Shown here: piece by piece, positions 13,541 to 14,674 of the stretch
Layout of the letters: each line of letters begins with the position of its first letter
Position numbering within the stretch: position 1 is the stretch's first letter
DNA from: an uncultured euryarchaeote
Lineage (GTDB): Archaea > Thermoplasmatota > Poseidoniia > Poseidoniales > Poseidoniaceae
DNA: 14,674 nt
Assembly: GCA_937897365.1 (NCBI GenBank)
Contig: CALCOP010000072.1
Coordinates: 1 to 14,674 of the forward strand
Reading direction: 5' to 3'
Notes under the pieces: model-generated
Databases searched by the model: none
What the model was told of the DNA's origin: nothing
The model's input: only the letters and a program-made list of their open reading frames with translations
Position numbers and translations under genes: made by a program

Positions 13541-14674
13541 ATGACTCTCATGCGACACTTGATTGATCGGGTATTGGAACTCACTGAATCTGAAATTGCG
13601 ACACCAAATCCTGCTACTCCTCCGCTAGGAGAAGGCAGCGAAGTTGAACTTCAAGCACTGCTTGAATCCCTTCAACCTCGAATACGTGTCTATGGAGTTG
13701 GTGGTGCAGGTTGTAATGCTATTGGAAGGCTTTCAGAGGAAGGTTTGTTTGAAAATTCATATGTCACAGGTTATGCAGTCAACACAGATGCTCAAGCCTT
13801 ACTTATGTCCCCAATTGATGAGAAGATATTGATTGGAAGAACTGCTCGTGGAAGAGGCGCTGGAGGAGATCCAACAAAGGGAGAAGCCGCAGCACTTGAA
13901 TCCGAATTAGTACTTCGACGAATCACGAATGATACGCAACTGGCAATCATCACTGCTGGAATGGGTGGTGGTTCCGGGACCGGTGCTGCTGGCCAAATTG
14001 CGCGTCTTGCAAAGCAACAAGGTGCAATGACCATTGCGGTTGTAACGTATCCATTCCAATCTGAGGGAGCTCTTCGTAAGCAAAATGCAGAATGGGGACT
14101 TGAGCGCTTAAGAGAACATTGTGACACGATTCTGGTTATTCCAAATGAGCGTTTATTGGAAATTGAAGGTGTCAAAGACCTACCAATTTCCAGTGCTTTC
14201 CGTGTAGGAGATGAGTTACTCGTTCGTTCTATTACCGGTGTTGCAGAGTTACTTACAATCGATGGCATGGTCAATCTTGACTTTGAGGACTTACGCTCCG
14301 TTATTAATTTCGGAAGTGGTGTTGCTATGATTGGACTCGGTGCTGCTTCTGGACCTGGTCGCGCTGAGGCTGCTACGATGGAAGCCTTGCATTCACCATT
14401 GTTGGATATCGATGCATCTGACGCAAGAGGGGCGCTCATCAATGTTGTCGGCGGTGCAAATCTAACACTCGGAGAAGCTGAGCGATGTGCTAAAATTATC
14501 AAAGAAAAGATTTCACCACACGCCCAAATCATTTGGGGTGCGGCAGTGAAAGAGGAACTTGAGGAAGAACTACGCGTAATGCTTGTGTTAACCGGTGTGA
14601 AGAGTGAACAAATACACGGAGCCAGCGAAAATCGGCAGTTGCGAGCTTTACGTAACCAGCAAATTGAATTTGTC
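13541..14674 (+). CDS. ftsZ: Cell division protein FtsZ, archaeal FtsZ1 type (3' end beyond window)
   Basis: 378 residues are visible with no stop before the edge. By comparison with Methanocaldococcus FtsZ1, recalled from memory, probably only a short C-terminal stretch is missing. It is a tubulin-like GTPase that forms the division-site filament ring. An N-terminal extension of about 48 residues starts with the amphipathic MTLMRHLIDRVLELTE, as in FtsZ1 proteins. GTP-binding VGGAGCN is at 53-59. NTDAQAL, RGRGAGGDP and the tubulin signature GMGGGSGTG (140-148) follow. The T7 synergy loop is NLDFEDLRSVI (245-255). The signature reads GGGSGTGAAG where GGGTGTG(A/S)AP is usual. The start is ATG 13541; ATG 13550 is an alternative. 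It follows radA by 78 nt. TTTTAGCC at 13494 is the only AT-rich promoter-like motif. Confidence 0.96.
   Translation, partial: MTLMRHLIDRVLELTESEIATPNPATPPLGEGSEVELQALLESLQPRIRVYGVGGAGCNAIGRLSEEGLFENSYVTGYAVNTDAQALLMSPIDEKILIGRTARGRGAGGDPTKGEAAALESELVLRRITNDTQLAIITAGMGGGSGTGAAGQIARLAKQQGAMTIAVVTYPFQSEGALRKQNAEWGLERLREHCDTILVIPNERLLEIEGVKDLPISSAFRVGDELLVRSITGVAELLTIDGMVNLDFEDLRSVINFGSGVAMIGLGAASGPGRAEAATMEALHSPLLDIDASDARGALINVVGGANLTLGEAERCAKIIKEKISPHAQIIWGAAVKEELEEELRVMLVLTGVKSEQIHGASENRQLRALRNQQIEFV

Noticed and set aside
13792..14532. 246-codon open frame on the minus strand
   Set aside because: It is wholly antisense to ftsZ, is Ser/Ala/Pro-rich as expected for a shadow frame, and has no recognisable domain.
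1..14674. CRISPR array, insertion sequence, integrase or attachment-site signals
   Set aside because: No regular repeat-spacer array, transposase-like protein, long terminal inverted repeats or tRNA-end duplications were seen when reading both strands.

Overview
The window looks like a piece of an archaeal chromosome. The markers are a Rad51-type RadA recombinase, an FtsZ of the archaeal FtsZ1 type, an archaeal-type phosphoglycerate kinase, an AK6/Fap7 adenylate kinase, a membrane-embedded CDP-alcohol phosphotransferase, and an initiator tRNA with the A1-U72 pair and three G-C pairs at the base of the anticodon stem. Moderate GC, very tight spacing, near absence of Shine-Dalgarno sites, TATA-like boxes about 25-28 nt upstream of start codons (leaderless mRNAs), and long secreted proteins with Ig/FN3/PKD folds suggest a planktonic Thermoplasmatota lineage such as Marine Group II/III (Poseidoniales-like). 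That placement is inference.

Layout. 1-79 (-) is the beginning of an unidentified gene that leaves the window. 118-1074 (-) is a beta-class (N4-cytosine type) DNA methyltransferase. It diverges from phosphoglycerate kinase at 1215-2474 (+). A tRNA-Thr(CGU) at 2476-2548 (-) faces the end of that kinase. 2627-3886 (+) is an MTA/SAH-deaminase-like amidohydrolase, whose stop codon directly abuts the stop of the next minus-strand gene. The minus-strand block from 10315 down to 3887 reads, in transcription order: AK6-type kinase, CDP-alcohol phosphatidyltransferase, a 1082-residue cell-surface protein with FN3-like modules, a Ca2+/H+ antiporter, and a small two-TM protein that starts with GTG one base after the antiporter stop. 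A divergent helical protein (10452-11201, +) is followed by the initiator tRNA-Met (11205-11282, -). The right end is all plus strand: a PKD-type lipoprotein (11396-12244), radA (12425-13462) and ftsZ (13541 to the edge, almost complete).

The genes are mostly housekeeping: central carbon metabolism, nucleoside/SAH salvage, phospholipid head-group synthesis, ribosome maturation, recombination and division. They are mixed with envelope proteins. No transposon, integrase, CRISPR array or prophage signature was seen.

The most interesting points are: the surface protein's cytoplasmic tail, which alternates acidic blocks and ends in a strongly basic stretch; a cluster of GTTCACTTT/AAAGTGAA repeats upstream of radA; the coupled small membrane partner of the antiporter; the methyltransferase together with a marked scarcity of CTAG in the window; and the two tRNA genes packed antisense against the 3' ends of protein genes.
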